From positions 124,001 through 188,000 of the forward strand of contig NZ_MRTD01000001.1 of assembly GCF_001956295.1 (NCBI RefSeq): a stretch of DNA of 64,000 nt, in the 5' to 3' direction. Made by a program: the position numbers and the translations under genes. The DNA is from Paenibacillus sp. FSL A5-0031. Lineage in GTDB: Bacteria; Bacillota; Bacilli; Paenibacillales; Paenibacillaceae. The notes under the pieces are model-generated. The model made no database searches. It was not told the origin of the DNA and was given only the letters and a program-made list of their open reading frames with translations. Positions 35,474 through 45,000 of this stretch are shown here, piece by piece; positions within the stretch are counted from its first letter, which is position 1; every line of letters starts with the position of its first letter.

Positions 35474-37207
35474 ATGTGGTTTCAAAAGAGAAGATTTACA
35501 ATTTTTCCTAAGCTGCTCCTGGGCTTCTTGATCGCGATTTTGCCTGTGTACATGTTGGGCATTTATTTGAACAAGCAGGTGGCCAGCAGTTTGCGGGATC
35601 AAATTCTGCAATCCATGCAAACCAATGTGAAATTTTATTTGTCATCACTGACGAATGAAATTGTTAATATCGAAAATTTCAAACGTTCCTTACTGGTGGA
35701 CGAGGATCTTATGGCTTTAAGCACAGTAGCTCCGGCCTTGACGGAAAACGAGCTGCGAGAAGCGATTTTGCGGTTGGAGAGAAAGGTGGCTCTTCTGCAG
35801 GATTCCAGCTCTTATATAGCGAGTGCAACTCTTTATATCCCGATGATTGATAAGCAAATAAAGTCCGGAAGCTACATCGAGGGCGTATCGATCAAAGAAC
35901 TGGAAACGATTCGATTCAAGATGCAGCAGCAATTATCTCCATTAGTATGGCATGGCGACAAGCTGCTGATGGGCTCCTATTACCCGGAAAGCGTGATCAA
36001 AAACAGGGCTCCCGTCTTCTTGATCGAGATCGAGATCAATCAGCGGATGATCATGGATGATTTAAGCAGTATGTCCGATCAAGGAGGAGCTTACCTCTAT
36101 TTCAAGCAGGAGGGTCGTGTTATTACTAATCACGGGTTGCCCAATACTTCCGATGAAATCGAAAGATTATTATCTCGGCAGTCAGGCGGTGAAGTTGAAA
36201 GCGTCATATTCGAGAACCAAGGAAAAAAATATTTGGTTTCGCTACGGCAATCGTCAGGATATGATTTTTCGCTAGGAATATACACGCCGGAAGACGTCAT
36301 TATGCGCGACTTTGACAAATATAATGCGTTGTTCTGGATCTTGTTCGCTTTGTCCATCATTGTGATGGCGCTGTTCTCGTATTGGATTTTCAAAGCGATT
36401 CGGAATCCCGTTCGCAACCTGTTAAAGGCCTTCCGAAAAGTAGAGCAGGGCCAGCTAGCGGTTCGGGTCTCACAGAGGAGTAATGACGAATTTTCGGACC
36501 TGTCGGAACAGTTCAATAAGATGGTATCTAAGCTGCAATCCTTGATACAAGAAGTATATGAGCAACAAATTAGGAGTCAGCAGTCCGAACTAAGACAGCT
36601 GCAGTCGCAGATCAACCCGCATTTTCTGTATAACAGCTTTTTTATTTTGCATCAGCTGATCGAATTCGAGGATTTGGATAATGCAAGAAAGTTCGTACAC
36701 TATCTTGGCAACTACTTTCAGTTTATTACGAGAGATGCAAAGTCAGAGCTGTCACTAGGGCAAGAGATGAAGCATGCTGAAGCGTACTTGAATATCCAGA
36801 TGATGCGGTTCGGCAGCAGGATCAATGTTTCGTTGGAACCGATTCCCTCGAGGTGGGAGGAATTGCTGGTACCGCGTCTCATCGTGCAGCCTATCATTGA
36901 AAATGCCTACCAGCATGGACTGGAGTCCAGAATATCAGATGGTCATTTGCGAATAACGAATGAATTGCGGGACAACTTCCTTTGTATCTATTTTGAAGAT
37001 AATGGCACCGCGCTTACGGAAGACGAGCTTATGCGGCTCAAGTTCAAGCTTCAGGATGCTTCAGAACTTGAAACGACGGGAGTTGTCAATGTGCACAGGC
37101 GGCTGCAGATCAAGTTTGGCCTATCGGCTGGGCTATACGTATTCCGAAGCGAGCTAGGCGGCTTAGGCGTTGCGATGAAAATACCTATCAAGATAGAGGA
37201 GGAGTAA
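35474..37207 (+). CDS. YesM-type sensor histidine kinase of the mannoside operon
   Basis: 577-residue membrane kinase with AGGAGG 6 bases before the ATG. First membrane segment about residues 12-32, a large extracellular region, second segment about 280-300, then HAMP. The phosphorylated His383 is in QINPHFLYNSFF, and the ATPase domain has LIVQPIIENAYQHGLE and YFEDNGTAL. It should sense an extracellular sugar or the loaded binding protein and signal to the following regulator, whose ATG starts 1 base after the kinase stop. It is not closely similar to the kinase at 15631-17421. Confidence 0.92.
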   Translation: MWFQKRRFTIFPKLLLGFLIAILPVYMLGIYLNKQVASSLRDQILQSMQTNVKFYLSSLTNEIVNIENFKRSLLVDEDLMALSTVAPALTENELREAILRLERKVALLQDSSSYIASATLYIPMIDKQIKSGSYIEGVSIKELETIRFKMQQQLSPLVWHGDKLLMGSYYPESVIKNRAPVFLIEIEINQRMIMDDLSSMSDQGGAYLYFKQEGRVITNHGLPNTSDEIERLLSRQSGGEVESVIFENQGKKYLVSLRQSSGYDFSLGIYTPEDVIMRDFDKYNALFWILFALSIIVMALFSYWIFKAIRNPVRNLLKAFRKVEQGQLAVRVSQRSNDEFSDLSEQFNKMVSKLQSLIQEVYEQQIRSQQSELRQLQSQINPHFLYNSFFILHQLIEFEDLDNARKFVHYLGNYFQFITRDAKSELSLGQEMKHAEAYLNIQMMRFGSRINVSLEPIPSRWEELLVPRLIVQPIIENAYQHGLESRISDGHLRITNELRDNFLCIYFEDNGTALTEDELMRLKFKLQDASELETTGVVNVHRRLQIKFGLSAGLYVFRSELGGLGVAMKIPIKIEEE

Positions 37208-37208
37208 G

Positions 37209-38864
37209 ATGTACCGCTTATTAATCGTAGATGATGAGCCTTTTATTCTGCAGGGGCTTACGAAATTATGCAGCCGGTTGACGGAACCCGAATTGGAAAT
37301 CTATTCGGCGGGTACGTCGCAGGAGGCGTTGATGTGGCTCGGAAGAGTAAAAATAGACATTGTGTTGTCGGATATTCGGATGCCAGGCATGAATGGTCTG
37401 GAGCTTCAGGGCGAGATTGTGAAGCAGTGGCCTAGGTGCAAAGTGATCTTCTTGACCGGTCACAGCGACTTTGCTTATATTCAGCAAGCGATTCGGCAAG
37501 GCAGCGCGGACTATATTCTAAAGACGGAAGGCAATGCCAAAATCGTGGAATGCATTCTCGCTGTTGCCAATCAGCTTGATCAAGAGCAATTAGTGGATAT
37601 GCAGCTCATCGAGGCGAGCCGGCAAAGGAAGGTCGCGCTGCCGTATATTCAGAAGCAGTATTTGAACGAGCTGATACAAGGGGACGATAGGTCGCTGCAT
37701 TCGCTTCGTGATAAATTCGAAGATCTGCAGATTCCTCTGGATGCTGGCGTTCCTTGCTTGCTCATGATTGTGCGCATCGATGATTGGGGACAACGGGAAA
37801 GCTTGATGGACAAAACACTGTTCCAATTTGCACTGGACAATATGACGAACGAATTATTATCTCCGCTCACGAAAGTAATCTCTATGAGTTATGACAAAAA
37901 CAAAATGGTTTGGTTTATTCAGCCTTCCGAAACTCCAACTGATCAAGGCGCTTTCAAAAGAACATTCCTGTTCGTTCGCGAAATGTTGGAACAAATTCAA
38001 CTGACATCGCTTAATTTGCTAAAGCTGCCTCTGTCTCTGGCGCTTGCGAACAGCTTCTCGGAATGGTATGACGTTCCGCACAAGTTCGAGCGGCTTAATC
38101 TGCTCTTCCATAGCGGACTTGGATTCGGAAGCGAGCTGATTTTGCTGGAGCCTGAATTTATGCCCCAAACTAAGAACAGTAGCGCCGAGATGCGTCTTAC
38201 TTCGGTGCATTTTAATAAAATTTCCTATTTGAAGTCCTGCATGGAGAACGGACAGGAGGAAGCAACAATTGAAACGCTGGAGGAGCTGCTTGCTTTCGCG
38301 TCGCATTCAGGAGCTTTCCCAAGCGCTGTGCAGATGGAGCTATACTATTTGCTTGTCGCAGTATTCCTGCCTCATGGCTTGCTGCATTCGAGTAATGACG
38401 CTCACACCGATCAGGATTTGGGACGGTTTACGCAGTTCGAAAGATACCGTTCCTGGCATCAAATTTGCGAAGAATTCACATCTTACGCCAAAAATATTTT
38501 TGAATGGCAGCATGCCGGCATGGTCGTTCAAGAGCATGAACTCATACAGAAAATCCAGCATTACGTAGCGAGCCATCTTTCTGGGGATTTATCGCTGTCG
38601 AGAATTGGCGAGGTGGTGGGGCATAACCCTTCCTATCTCTCCAGGTTGTACAAAAAACTGACGGGTAAAGGTTTGTCCAGTTATATCAACGAAATTAGGC
38701 TGGAGAAAGCGAAGCGCATGCTGGAACAAGATGGTTACAAGGTGCATGAGATTGCATCCGAGCTCGGTTTCTTGTCTTCCCAGTATTTCCATCGTTTTTT
38801 CAAAAAAGCGACGCATCTAACGCCGCAGGAATACCGCGAACTGAAGAGGGATTCAAACGTGTAA
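37209..38864 (+). CDS. YesN-type response regulator of the mannoside operon
   Basis: 551-residue regulator. The receiver has LLIVDDE, the phosphoacceptor Asp55 in VLSDIRMPG, and LTGHSDF; Lys is in YILKTE rather than the usual YILKP, a small change. The C-terminal AraC domain shows LSLSRIGEVVGHNPSYLSRL and the second helix-turn-helix in HEIASELGFLSSQYFHRFFK, ending THLTPQEYR. It should activate the binding-protein promoter just downstream. A broken relative lies at 34540-34999. Confidence 0.92.
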   Translation: MYRLLIVDDEPFILQGLTKLCSRLTEPELEIYSAGTSQEALMWLGRVKIDIVLSDIRMPGMNGLELQGEIVKQWPRCKVIFLTGHSDFAYIQQAIRQGSADYILKTEGNAKIVECILAVANQLDQEQLVDMQLIEASRQRKVALPYIQKQYLNELIQGDDRSLHSLRDKFEDLQIPLDAGVPCLLMIVRIDDWGQRESLMDKTLFQFALDNMTNELLSPLTKVISMSYDKNKMVWFIQPSETPTDQGAFKRTFLFVREMLEQIQLTSLNLLKLPLSLALANSFSEWYDVPHKFERLNLLFHSGLGFGSELILLEPEFMPQTKNSSAEMRLTSVHFNKISYLKSCMENGQEEATIETLEELLAFASHSGAFPSAVQMELYYLLVAVFLPHGLLHSSNDAHTDQDLGRFTQFERYRSWHQICEEFTSYAKNIFEWQHAGMVVQEHELIQKIQHYVASHLSGDLSLSRIGEVVGHNPSYLSRLYKKLTGKGLSSYINEIRLEKAKRMLEQDGYKVHEIASELGFLSSQYFHRFFKKATHLTPQEYRELKRDSNV

Positions 38865-38894
38865 ATAAAAGATACAAATGTCACGAATGGAAAC

Positions 38895-38924
38895 TAGTTA
38901 GCGTACTCGCTTTACTTTTATAAT
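38895..38924 (+). promoter_or_regulatory. Candidate promoter for the mannoside uptake operon
   Basis: A perfect -10 TATAAT at 38919-38924 sits 40 bases before the binding-protein start. The best -35 with an 18-base spacer is TAGTTA, which is poor, as expected for a promoter that needs an AraC-type activator. Confidence 0.5.
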
Positions 38925-38963
38925 GAAGCCGTAGCAAAGAAAACTAACTAGAAAAGGGTGTTC

Positions 38964-40643
38964 ATGATGAAGAGAAAAGGTCAATTTAGTATCATTCTCG
39001 CAAACATCTTGGTATGTTCCGTTGTGCTGGCAGGCTGCGGCAGCAAAGACAACGGCATCGAACAAAGCGGGAGTGCTAATTCTGGAAATCAAGGGACAGG
39101 AGAAGCTGTTATTGAACCGCTTGGCAAATATGATCCTCCTATTGATGTCACGGCGGCGAAATTTATCACGCAAGACGTGGTATATCCGGAAGGTCAATCG
39201 GAGTCGAAAAACGCCTGGGAAGATCTCTATAAAGAAATGGGTATTAATCTAAAATACGATTGGATTGTAAAAGGCACAGACGCACAATATTTCCAGAAGC
39301 TTAACCTATCCATCGCTTCCGGCGAAATACCCGATCTCATGATGGTTAACTCCTCTCAATTAAAGCAATTGGTCGAATCGGATATGTTGGAGGATCTGAC
39401 TTCGGTTTATGAGAAATATGCAACTCCAGCTGTAAAAAGCGTTTTCGAGCAGGACAAGCAGGCTTTGCAATCCGTTACTTTCGACGGTAAATTATATGCA
39501 ATTCCGAAGACGGAGCCGATGATCGGCGCGCAAACACCGTTGCTATGGCTGCGTACGGATTGGTTGACGAAGCTGGGTCTTACCGAGCCGAAAACTTGGG
39601 AAGAAGTATTGCAAATTTCGAATGCCTTCACGACCAAAGATCCTGACGGCAATGGCAAAGCGGATACATTCGGCATCGCGCTAAGCAAAGATATCATTAA
39701 CGGATATCCTTCCCTGAATGGATTCCTGAATGCTTACGGCGCATATCCTCGGATCTGGAAAAAAGATGCATCAGGCAACTTGGTGTACGGAAGCATCCAA
39801 CCAGAAGTCAAATCAGCGCTTGCCAAGCTTGCGGAACTGTACAAGAACGGCGAACTGGATAAGGAATTTGGCGTAAAAGACGGCTCGAAAGTTGCGGAAT
39901 CGCTGGTCGGCGACCGTATAGGGATGTTGTTTGGACCAAGCTGGGCTTCACAATGGCCGCTTCAAGATAACAAAAAGAAAAACGGTGCCGCAGAGTGGAG
40001 AGCGTTTCCGATCCCGTCCGTCGATGGCGGTAATGCCACCGTGCAAATGCCGTTTGGCGCTTCATTCTACTATGTAGTCAAGAAGGATATGAAACATCCT
40101 GAAATTGCGGTCAAGATGGCAAATCTCTTCATGGAGAAGCTGTATGGAGAAACTGCAGATTATTTGAAATATGGAGTAGACAGCAGCGGTATAACGGTTG
40201 CCAAATATTCGATGGTGGATTTGTTTGCGCCGGATAAGGATATCAACCGTTCGGTGAACGTAGCGGAAGCGATCAAGATCGGAGACCCGTCCAAGCTGAA
40301 CCCGGAAGAGAAATCAACCTACGATAAAATCAAGGCATTTGAAGGCGGAGACTTGAATTTCTACGGTGAAATGTACCAGAACGGTCCAGAAGGAGCGATG
40401 ATGGTGCTGAAGAAGCTGTCGGATGAAGGCAAAGTGATCGCTGAAGGATACGGCGGAGCTCCTACCGATACGATGGGTGAGAAAAAAGCTACATTGGAGA
40501 AGATGGAGACTGAAATCTTCACGAAAATCGTTTACGGCGCTGCTTCGATCGATCAATTCGATAAGTTCGTTGAGGATTGGAAAGCTCTTGGCGGCGATCA
40601 AATTACACAAGAAGTCAATGAATGGAACGCTTCACAGAAATAA
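38964..40643 (+). CDS. Extracellular oligosaccharide-binding lipoprotein (LplA-like)
   Basis: 559-residue substrate-binding protein. The ATG at 38964 follows AAAAGGG by 6 bases (38967 is possible). Lipoprotein signal with lipobox VVLAGC. The length and DPDGNGKADTFGI motif, followed by WRAFPIPSVDG, are typical of the long LplA-type binding proteins that serve LplB/YtcP permeases. It should capture a mannose-containing oligosaccharide outside the cell. A terminator-like hairpin right after it probably raises its level over the permeases, as usual for such operons. Confidence 0.9.
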   Translation: MMKRKGQFSIILANILVCSVVLAGCGSKDNGIEQSGSANSGNQGTGEAVIEPLGKYDPPIDVTAAKFITQDVVYPEGQSESKNAWEDLYKEMGINLKYDWIVKGTDAQYFQKLNLSIASGEIPDLMMVNSSQLKQLVESDMLEDLTSVYEKYATPAVKSVFEQDKQALQSVTFDGKLYAIPKTEPMIGAQTPLLWLRTDWLTKLGLTEPKTWEEVLQISNAFTTKDPDGNGKADTFGIALSKDIINGYPSLNGFLNAYGAYPRIWKKDASGNLVYGSIQPEVKSALAKLAELYKNGELDKEFGVKDGSKVAESLVGDRIGMLFGPSWASQWPLQDNKKKNGAAEWRAFPIPSVDGGNATVQMPFGASFYYVVKKDMKHPEIAVKMANLFMEKLYGETADYLKYGVDSSGITVAKYSMVDLFAPDKDINRSVNVAEAIKIGDPSKLNPEEKSTYDKIKAFEGGDLNFYGEMYQNGPEGAMMVLKKLSDEGKVIAEGYGGAPTDTMGEKKATLEKMETEIFTKIVYGAASIDQFDKFVEDWKALGGDQITQEVNEWNASQK

Positions 40644-40654
40644 TCCAAGTGTGA

Positions 40655-40684
40655 GGGGTAAGATACTTATGGCTTGCCCCTTTT
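40655..40684 (+). terminator. Attenuator hairpin between binding protein and permeases
   Basis: GGGGTAAG and CTTGCCCC form an 8-base stem with one G-T wobble and a 10-base loop, followed by TTTTC. Partial termination here would give more binding protein than permease. Confidence 0.7.
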
Positions 40685-40729
40685 CTTCTATACAGACAAA
40701 TTGAGATTCGAAATAAGGAAGTGGACATC

Positions 40730-41629
40730 TTGCACACAAATAAGGGACTCAGGCAGCTTCCGTTGCACTTGATGTTAATACCGGGCATCGTGATCGTATT
40801 GATCTATTGCTATTTTCCTATGGTCGGGGTATTGATGGCGTTCCAAAAGTATATTCCGTCAAAAGGTTTGATCGATTCCAAATGGGTAGAATTTAGAAAT
40901 TTCGAATATTTGTTTCAAATGCCCGATTTCGGGCAGGTTCTCTGGAATACGGTTTATATCGCTGTTCTTAAGATGGTGTTTGGGCTTCTTGTACCGATTA
41001 CAATCGCTATTTTGCTAAATGAGGTTGGCAAAATGTATGTGAAGAGATGGGTTCAAACGCTAATTTACCTTCCTCACTTTTTATCATGGGTTATTCTGGG
41101 CGGCGTATTCATCGATATTTTGTCACCGTCCAACGGATTGCTGAATCAGTTTTTAGGCATCTTCTCAATTAAACCTATTTTTTTCCTAGGAGATAATACT
41201 TGGTTTCCGATAACCTTGATCGTTTCGGATATTTGGAAGGAATTCGGATTCAGTACGATTGTTTATTTAGCGGCACTGACAACGATTAATCCTAGTTTGT
41301 ACGAAGCAGCTATGATCGATGGCGCGGGCAGATGGAAGCAAACATGGAATATTACCCTTCCAGGTATGATGCCGGTTATCATTTTGATGGCGACATTAAG
41401 TTTAGGAAATGTATTAAATGCAGGGTTTGACCAAGTATTTAATTTATATAGTCCGCTAGTTTACGAGAGTGGAGATATTCTGGATACGCTAATTTATCGA
41501 ATTGGGTTAATGGATATGCAGTACGGTGTAGCTACCGCACTTGGCTTGTTCAAATCAATTATTTCTTTTGCGCTTGTATCTATCTCGTATTGGCTGGCAT
41601 ACAAAATTGCTGATTACCGCATTTTTTAG
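40730..41629 (+). CDS. LplB-type sugar ABC permease
   Basis: 299-residue membrane protein from a TTG at 40730 with AAGGAAG 8 bases upstream (GTG at 40721 would overlap the site). Six membrane segments. The EAA loop reads YEAAMIDGAGRWKQTWNITLPGM, the signature through which CUT1-family permeases contact the ATPase. It forms a pair with the next gene. No ATPase gene is in the operon; these systems share a housekeeping MsmX/UgpC-type ATPase coded elsewhere. Confidence 0.92.
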   Translation: MHTNKGLRQLPLHLMLIPGIVIVLIYCYFPMVGVLMAFQKYIPSKGLIDSKWVEFRNFEYLFQMPDFGQVLWNTVYIAVLKMVFGLLVPITIAILLNEVGKMYVKRWVQTLIYLPHFLSWVILGGVFIDILSPSNGLLNQFLGIFSIKPIFFLGDNTWFPITLIVSDIWKEFGFSTIVYLAALTTINPSLYEAAMIDGAGRWKQTWNITLPGMMPVIILMATLSLGNVLNAGFDQVFNLYSPLVYESGDILDTLIYRIGLMDMQYGVATALGLFKSIISFALVSISYWLAYKIADYRIF

Positions 41630-41646
41630 GAAAGGAGAGAACCGAT

Positions 41647-42531
41647 TTGGTAGAAGGTAAATCATTTGGACGAAGCTTATTTCACACACTCAATTATGTC
41701 ATTCTTATTGGAATCGCATTATCTTGTCTGATACCACTTATTCATATTTTGGCGGTATCCCTAAGCTCAAATGTAGCAGCAAGCGCTGGGATCGTAAAGC
41801 TATGGCCTCAGGAAATGACTTTCAAAGCCTATGAATTCGTGTTATCCAAGAGTGAGTTTCTTACTTCGTTATGGATTACGGTGGAGAGGGTTGTTCTAGG
41901 CACAGTCATCAGCATGGTTTTAACCATTCTTATTGCTTATCCGCTGTCCAAAACCGGCAAGGAGCTGAAATTCAGGACGGGTTACGCGTGGTTCTTCGTC
42001 TTTACGATCTTGTTCAGCGGGGGATTGATTCCTTGGTATATGACGATTCGCGCGACCGGGCTGCTCGATTCCATATGGGCATTAGTTATTCCTGGAGCTG
42101 TCCCTGTATTCAATGTCATTTTATTATTGAATTTTTTTAGAGGGCTGCCCAAAGAACTGGAAGAAGCGGCATTTGTAGATGGCGCGACACACTGGACTAC
42201 GCTATGGCGTATATTTGTGCCGCTGTCGATGCCTTCCATTGCTACGATTATGCTGTTCACGATCGTTATGCATTGGAATTCCTGGTTTGATGGACTTGTG
42301 GTCATGAATTCGCAGCATAACTATCCGCTGTCGAGTTATCTGCAAACCGTTATCGTTCAATCGAGCTTGACCAACATGTCCGCGGAGCAGCTGGCGAATT
42401 TAGCCTCCGTGTCGGACCGAACAGTAAAAGCCGCGCAAATTTTCGTAGGTGCGCTGCCGATTCTTGCTTTTTATCCATTCCTGCAGAAGTATTTCGTGAA
42501 AGGTATGGTTTTGGGCGGGGTAAAAGAATAA
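41647..42531 (+). CDS. YtcP-type sugar ABC permease
   Basis: 294-residue membrane protein with a TTG start and AAAGGAGAG upstream. Six membrane segments; the EAA loop is EEAAFVDGATHWTTLWRIFVPLSMP. Second half of the heterodimeric channel for a mannose-containing oligosaccharide. It is spaced 17 bases from the first permease and 18 from the GH38 gene. Confidence 0.92.
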   Translation: MVEGKSFGRSLFHTLNYVILIGIALSCLIPLIHILAVSLSSNVAASAGIVKLWPQEMTFKAYEFVLSKSEFLTSLWITVERVVLGTVISMVLTILIAYPLSKTGKELKFRTGYAWFFVFTILFSGGLIPWYMTIRATGLLDSIWALVIPGAVPVFNVILLLNFFRGLPKELEEAAFVDGATHWTTLWRIFVPLSMPSIATIMLFTIVMHWNSWFDGLVVMNSQHNYPLSSYLQTVIVQSSLTNMSAEQLANLASVSDRTVKAAQIFVGALPILAFYPFLQKYFVKGMVLGGVKE

Positions 42532-42549
42532 TTAAAGGAGCGATTGCTA

Positions 42550-45000
42550 ATGGAGACTGGAACTAAACCTTGGACAATTTACGTGATTCATCACTCGCAT
42601 ACTGATGTGGGGTACACGGAGAGACAAGAGAAGATCAAACAATATCACGTCGATTTTATACGGCAGGCACTTCATATTTTCCGCGAAATTCAAGCTGGAC
42701 GTCGCCCTGAATGGAATGGATTTAAATGGGTCTGCGAAACGTTTTGGCCAATTGAGGCGTTCCTCGAAAAGGCTGCAGAGCAGGAAAAGTTGGAGTTTGC
42801 TGAAGCGGTAAGACGCGGAGATATCGGACTTTCAGGCACTTATCTTAATATGAGCGAGCTTGTCGGCAAAGATCTGCTTGAAGCGATGATTAATCGTGTT
42901 CGTACTTACGGAGAATCGATTGGAATGCCGGTGAAGTCTGCCATGACAGCTGATATTACGGGCTTTAGCTGGGGGTATGGCGAGGTGCTGCTCAATGCGG
43001 GTATTCAAAACTTGATCACCTGCATCCATACTCATCATTCGATGTATCCACTATGGAAGAAGCAGCAGCCTTTCTGGTGGGAGATGCCAAATGGCGAAAG
43101 GCTTCTGACATGGAACGGGGAGCATTACGTCTTCGGCAACGACTTGGGATTAATTCCAGGTATCGGTGGCTCTTATACAATTAAGGATGAATTCGATACG
43201 ACCAAGGGCATTACGTTCGAGATTGCGGAAGCACGTATTCCGAGGTATTTGGAACGGTTGCGTGCGGACGGTTATCCGTTCCCATTCGCACCTGTTATGA
43301 TGTCCGGGCTACCGACGGACAACAGTTCTCCGAATGCCCAGCTTATGGATTTCGTGAACCAGTGGAACAGCAAGCATAGCGAAAAAATCAAAATCGTACC
43401 GTGTACATTGGATGAATTTTTTGACGCGGTACGTGGTCATGCAGAACAGCATCCCGACGATATTCCAGTATTCCGGGGCGATTGGCCAGATTGGTGGACG
43501 GATGGCGTTGGTTCAACGCCGAAGCATGTGCAAGTATTCCGAGAGGCGCAGCGCGTCCATCGGAAAGTGAAGCAGCTTGATCCAAACGGAGAGATTGTGA
43601 CTGCTGAGGCGATGAGAGCGATGGAATACGAGCTGACGTTGTTCGCCGAGCATACTTGGGGCTACCATTCCTCTGTGACAGAGCCTTGGAATCCCTTCGT
43701 GCAGGAGCTGGGTGTCCGCAAGGAGGCGTTTGCCGCCAATGCGAGCACGCTCGCACATCGTGCATTGTATGATATTTTGGAACATAAAGGGGATGCGCTG
43801 CTCGCGCCAGACCGGCCGATGCGGTTCAAGCTGCACAACCCTAATCCTTTTGCACAAGAAGACGTTGCCCATCTGATTATGGAAGGTTGGCACTATGACC
43901 TGATCAAGGACGGATTCGAAGCACGTGTCGATGGAAGTGGAGAGGTATATCCTGCCCAGCTAAGAGTTGCGCCGAGGGGTGTTATCGTTAGCATACCAGT
44001 GACACTTCAACCCGGAGAAGAGAAAATATTGATGATTCATCCTGTCCAGAATGGTCAAGTAAAGACAGCATACACGACGGATTACGTAGGGTCTGACAGG
44101 ATGATGGATATCGACGTATCGCATGTAGAGAAAACTTTCCACTTCACCTCGACTTATTTGGAAACGCCATTTGTCCGGATGGAATGGAAGAAGGGCGATG
44201 GGATTACATCTTGGATCGACAAGCGTACTGGGGCGGAAATGCTGCGCTCTGACCGCAATCACCATGCCTTCTCGCCGGTATATGACATAACCCGTGCTTC
44301 CAGCGTTAAGGATATGTATGAAGTTAGACGCAAGATGGGCCGCAACCGTAAAGGAGCCGATGCGATTGTCTCGACAGGGGTACTGACGAGTGCGGAAGTA
44401 ATTGCGCAGGGTGATGTGTACGGTACAGTTCAGTTGACGTTCGAGGTGGCGGGATGTTCCCATTATTCATTGTTAGTTACGGCATATACAGACAGACCTC
44501 GCGTGGATGTGGCTGTACGTATGCATAAGGACAGCATATGGGATCCGGAGAATCTGTATATTTCCTTGCCTTTCGGAGGTCCCATTATGGACGGCGAGCA
44601 GGAGTTGTGGATGGATAAAATGGATTCGCTAGCTCGTCCGCGCAAGGATCAATTGCCGGGAAGTCTGGCCGATTATTATTGCATCGGGGAAGGCGTCGCT
44701 TACGTGGGAAGTCAAGGTGGCGTGTCAATAGCGATGCCGGATACACCGCTTATTCAACTAGGTAAGCTTGAACACGGCTTCCGATTACTGAACGGGGACG
44801 AGAAGCTGGAGCAGGATCCAGGTCATCTCTATTCATGGGCAATGAACAATTATTGGGAAACTAACTTTACGGCAACGCTAGGCGGCTTCTATGAATTCCG
44901 ATATTTTGTCGCATGGGGCGAAGCGCTCAATAAGCCTGAATCAGCGATGACCACTTGCGGCAGCATGAATGCGGGTATCTTGGCATGGAGATCGAAATGA
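42550..45000 (+). CDS. GH38-family alpha-mannosidase
   Basis: 816-residue cytoplasmic enzyme. ATG at 42550 is chosen because AAGGAG lies 9 bases upstream; a TTG two codons earlier is too close. The GH38 zinc site begins HHSHTDVGYT (His17 and Asp19), and the likely nucleophile is Asp135 in TADITGFSWG. A HTHHSMYPLW segment and a long beta-rich C-terminal half complete the family layout. It should remove alpha-linked mannose from imported oligosaccharides. No signal peptide is present. The stop overlaps the ATG of the next gene (ATGA). Confidence 0.85.
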   Translation: METGTKPWTIYVIHHSHTDVGYTERQEKIKQYHVDFIRQALHIFREIQAGRRPEWNGFKWVCETFWPIEAFLEKAAEQEKLEFAEAVRRGDIGLSGTYLNMSELVGKDLLEAMINRVRTYGESIGMPVKSAMTADITGFSWGYGEVLLNAGIQNLITCIHTHHSMYPLWKKQQPFWWEMPNGERLLTWNGEHYVFGNDLGLIPGIGGSYTIKDEFDTTKGITFEIAEARIPRYLERLRADGYPFPFAPVMMSGLPTDNSSPNAQLMDFVNQWNSKHSEKIKIVPCTLDEFFDAVRGHAEQHPDDIPVFRGDWPDWWTDGVGSTPKHVQVFREAQRVHRKVKQLDPNGEIVTAEAMRAMEYELTLFAEHTWGYHSSVTEPWNPFVQELGVRKEAFAANASTLAHRALYDILEHKGDALLAPDRPMRFKLHNPNPFAQEDVAHLIMEGWHYDLIKDGFEARVDGSGEVYPAQLRVAPRGVIVSIPVTLQPGEEKILMIHPVQNGQVKTAYTTDYVGSDRMMDIDVSHVEKTFHFTSTYLETPFVRMEWKKGDGITSWIDKRTGAEMLRSDRNHHAFSPVYDITRASSVKDMYEVRRKMGRNRKGADAIVSTGVLTSAEVIAQGDVYGTVQLTFEVAGCSHYSLLVTAYTDRPRVDVAVRMHKDSIWDPENLYISLPFGGPIMDGEQELWMDKMDSLARPRKDQLPGSLADYYCIGEGVAYVGSQGGVSIAMPDTPLIQLGKLEHGFRLLNGDEKLEQDPGHLYSWAMNNYWETNFTATLGGFYEFRYFVAWGEALNKPESAMTTCGSMNAGILAWRSK